Positions 5,358-5,610 of a DNA stretch of 5,610 nt are shown piece by piece. The notes under the pieces are model-generated. The model ran no database searches. It had not been told where the DNA came from and saw nothing but the letters and a program-made list of their open reading frames with translations. The stretch lies in the NCBI GenBank assembly GCA_946481495.1, contig CAMLNW010000187.1, positions 1 through 5,610 on the forward strand, written 5' to 3'. Position 1 is the stretch's first letter. Each line of letters begins with the position of its first letter. Source of the stretch: an uncultured Actinomycetes bacterium (lineage in GTDB: Bacteria; Actinomycetota; Thermoleophilia; Solirubrobacterales; Thermoleophilaceae). The position numbers and the translations under genes were made by a program.

Positions 5358-5610
5358 GCGACGCGGCGCAGCCGCACATGGGCGTGGTGCTCTAGCGTCT
5401 CGCCGATCGCGCGGTCGGCCTGTCCGAGAGCCACGTCGGACGCCGTCGGCGCCTCTGCCAGCGGGTGGCCGAGCGCATCGACCAGGAAGCCGTGAGCCTC
5501 GGCTCCGAGTGGGAACGAACCGGCTTCGCAACTCACGCAGACGACGCCACCCGCAGCCGGCGAGAAGCCGGCCAGATGCTCGGCCTCGCCGCAGGACGCG
5601 CACGACGCCA
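5354..5610 (-). CDS. recO: DNA repair protein RecO, C-terminal part (5' end outside window)
   Basis: RecO loads RecA onto single-stranded DNA together with RecR and anneals strands in the RecFOR recombination pathway. Only the last 84 residues are visible. They carry the RecO C-terminal zinc-binding pattern CASCG (visible residues 3-7), the FSPAAGGVVC stretch (15-24) and VSC with the fourth cysteine at 27, a CxxC plus CxxC arrangement. The final helix ends TLEHHAHVRLRRVA, like the EhHLgrrLRS ending of RecO. The frame is open to the window edge with no start, so the N-terminal OB-fold domain lies to the right. A GTG at 5536 in this frame would cut the zinc motif and is not the start. The gene converges on the phosphatase, with stop codons interleaved in one CTAG. 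It is an unrelated housekeeping gene. Confidence 0.88.
   Translation of the reverse strand, partial: ASCASCGEAEHLAGFSPAAGGVVCVSCEAGSFPLGAEAHGFLVDALGHPLAEAPTASDVALGQADRAIGETLEHHAHVRLRRVA

Noticed and set aside
4652..5395. 247-codon plus-strand frame across the regulator and phosphatase
   Set aside because: It is Arg/Ala/Pro-rich shadow sequence overlapping two convincing genes in other frames.

Overview
The window is high-GC, densely packed bacterial DNA. Codon choice, GTG starts, stop/start overlaps, a twin-arginine lipoprotein signal and CUT1-type sugar-importer proteins point to an actinobacterium. A deep-branching lineage such as Thermoleophilia is my guess from overall style, not something the sequence proves.

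Left two thirds (1-3712, minus strand): a four-gene carbohydrate ABC importer operon, transcribed right to left. The order is lipoprotein solute-binding protein (2372-3712), first permease (1490-2371), second permease (657-1493) and ATP-binding subunit (1-652, cut by the window edge). The genes abut or overlap: TAG immediately followed by GTG, then a GTGA overlap, then a 4-base gap. The importer therefore appears to carry its own ATPase rather than relying on a shared, unlinked one. The substrate cannot be read from the sequence; a sugar, oligosaccharide or polyol is likely.

Centre (3713-4143): a 431-base divergent intergenic region with no convincing gene. It holds three separate perfect inverted repeats: a 7-7-7 operator-like palindrome on the transporter side, a 9-16-9 repeat, and a strong GC-rich hairpin nearer the regulator. 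It also holds a candidate leaderless promoter for the regulator. A CTGACC/GGTCAG half-site occurs three times and fits one protein controlling both divergent promoters.

Right third: a FadR-type GntR regulator (4144-4797, plus) is translationally coupled through ATGA to a histidine phosphatase (4794-5357, plus). The phosphatase resembles the SHB17-like sugar-bisphosphatase group. Its stop codon overlaps, tail to tail within one CTAG, the stop of a partial recO (5354-5610, minus).

Working model (inference): the GntR protein senses a carbohydrate or its metabolite and controls the divergent importer, while the co-transcribed phosphatase may act on a sugar phosphate from the same pathway. recO is an unrelated housekeeping neighbour. 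I see no mobile element, CRISPR array, tRNA or rRNA, and no clearly unprecedented system. The most distinctive parts are the structured intergenic region and a regulator that seems to lack one of the four metal ligands usual for its domain.
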